This document shows, one piece after another, positions 63,355-64,000 of a DNA stretch of 64,000 nt (its first letter is position 1; the number at the start of each line of letters is the position of its first letter). The stretch spans positions 5,270,001 through 5,334,000 of the forward strand of contig NZ_CP186694.1 of the NCBI RefSeq assembly GCF_049532965.1, in the 5' to 3' direction. The notes below the pieces were generated by a model that worked only from the letters and a program-made list of their open reading frames with translations, was not told where the DNA came from and did not search any database. The stretch is from Roseateles sp049532965 (GTDB taxonomy: Bacteria; Pseudomonadota; Gammaproteobacteria; Burkholderiales; Burkholderiaceae_C). The position numbers and the translations under genes are program-made.

Positions 63355-64000
63355 ATGCCGCCGCGCTTCCACACCCTCATCGCCGCGCAGTTCTTCTCCG
63401 CGTTGGCCGACAACGCGCTGTTGATCGTCGGCATCGCGCTGCTCCATGAGATGGGCCAGCCGGCCTGGTGGGCGCCACTGCTCAAGCTGTGCTTCACGCT
63501 GGCCTATGTGGGGCTGGCGCCGGTGGTCGGGCTGATCGCGGACGCCTGGCCGAAGGTGGCCTTGATGACCTGCATGAACGGGCTCAAGGCGGTCGGCGTC
63601 GGGGCGATGGCTCTCGGCCTGGATCCCCTGCTGGCGTTCGGCATCGTCGGCACGGCGGCCGCCTGTTATGCGCCGGCGAAGTACGGCCTGATCACCGAAA
63701 TCGTTCCCCCCACCCGGCTGGTCGCGGCCAATGGCTGGATCGAGGTGTCGGTGGTGTGCTCGGTGCTGCTGGGAACGCTGGTCGGTGGTCTGCTGGTGAG
63801 TCCGTGGTGGATGGCGGCCGTCTCGGCCGCGGGCGCCTCCCGGCCGCTGGTGGCGTCGCTGTGCGCGCTGCTCGTCATCTACGCGGTGGCCGCGGCCTTG
63901 CAGTTCCGCGTGCCGGACAGCGGCATCGTCTATCCCAAGCCGCCTCGGCGCGTCGGGGACATCCTGCGCGACTTCCGCGTCTCCAACCGCGCCCTGTGGC
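63355..64000 (+). CDS. lplT: Lysophospholipid transporter LplT, N-terminal part (runs off the right edge)
   Basis: 215 codons visible from ATG at 63355. Major facilitator with helices beginning RFHTLIAAQFFSALADNALL; ACYAPAKYGLITEIVPP and ANGWIEVSVVCSVLLG are the LplT motifs. It flips lysophospholipids inward across the inner membrane for reacylation by Aas, which is often downstream. Divergent from the RNase gene. Confidence 0.9.
   Translation, partial: MPPRFHTLIAAQFFSALADNALLIVGIALLHEMGQPAWWAPLLKLCFTLAYVGLAPVVGLIADAWPKVALMTCMNGLKAVGVGAMALGLDPLLAFGIVGTAAACYAPAKYGLITEIVPPTRLVAANGWIEVSVVCSVLLGTLVGGLLVSPWWMAAVSAAGASRPLVASLCALLVIYAVAAALQFRVPDSGIVYPKPPRRVGDILRDFRVSNRALW

Overview
The window is chromosomal DNA, very GC-rich, from a Gram-negative betaproteobacterium. 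The gene sets and their order (pilB-pilC-pilD-coaE-zapD-yacG, hemA-prfA-prmC-grxD-ubiX, aroQ-accB-accC-prmA, ftsY next to ffh, rplU-rpmA-obgE-proB) are those of Burkholderiales. The plant-polymer lyase, the type IV pilus genes and the overall style fit the Roseateles/Mitsuaria/Rubrivivax/Leptothrix group best, but that placement is inference. There are no rRNA genes, transposases, integrases, phage genes or CRISPR arrays. Two tRNA genes are present.

Layout. 0-3.8 kb holds central carbon metabolism: the 5' end of zwf (minus strand), divergent from tal-pgi and a HAD phosphatase, with a HexR-like palindrome between zwf and tal. 3.8-9.5 kb (minus) holds yacG, zapD, coaE and the type IV pilus genes pilD, pilC and pilB. 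tRNA-Pro(CGG) and ispB follow. 11.4-14.7 kb (plus) is rplU, rpmA, obgE, proB. rppH (minus) is divergent from proS, a DUF418-type membrane protein and a lytic transglycosylase. 19.2-24.5 kb (minus) is hemA-prfA-prmC, a small outer-membrane protein, grxD and ubiX. A small membrane protein, miaB, a secreted protein and an L,D-transpeptidase-like protein come next.

28-38.4 kb is the accessory part. It contains a two-domain pectate lyase, a porin, a PAP2 acid phosphatase, and a plus-strand operon encoding a Fe3+/phosphonate/sugar-phosphate-type ABC importer (long binding protein, fused permease, two paralogous ATPases) followed by a LysR regulator. Paired inverted repeats lie in the promoter region between phosphatase and importer. 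My best candidate for something undescribed is that this locus is one uptake system for a phosphorylated or anionic compound.

38.4-42.8 kb holds a CAU-anticodon tRNA, the convergent SRP GTPases ftsY and ffh, a cytochrome c assembly (CcsA/YpjD-like) protein and a PP0621-like zinc-binding membrane protein preceded by a 9-bp tandem repeat. 42.8-46.2 kb is the pilS-pilR two-component pair. 46.5-51.2 kb is class Ia ribonucleotide reductase nrdA-nrdB, with two NrdR boxes placed over a sigma70 promoter. A histone H1-like Lys/Ala/Pro repeat protein follows, with a strong terminator.

52.1-63.2 kb is one long minus-strand block: RNase II-family enzyme, TonB-like protein, aroE, mtgA, an unrecognised protein, a TlpA-type thioredoxin, aroQ, accB, accC, prmA and a zinc-ribbon DUF3426 protein. 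The window ends in the 5' part of lplT (plus). Most of the content is housekeeping; the novelty is mainly in regulation and in the 28-38 kb locus.
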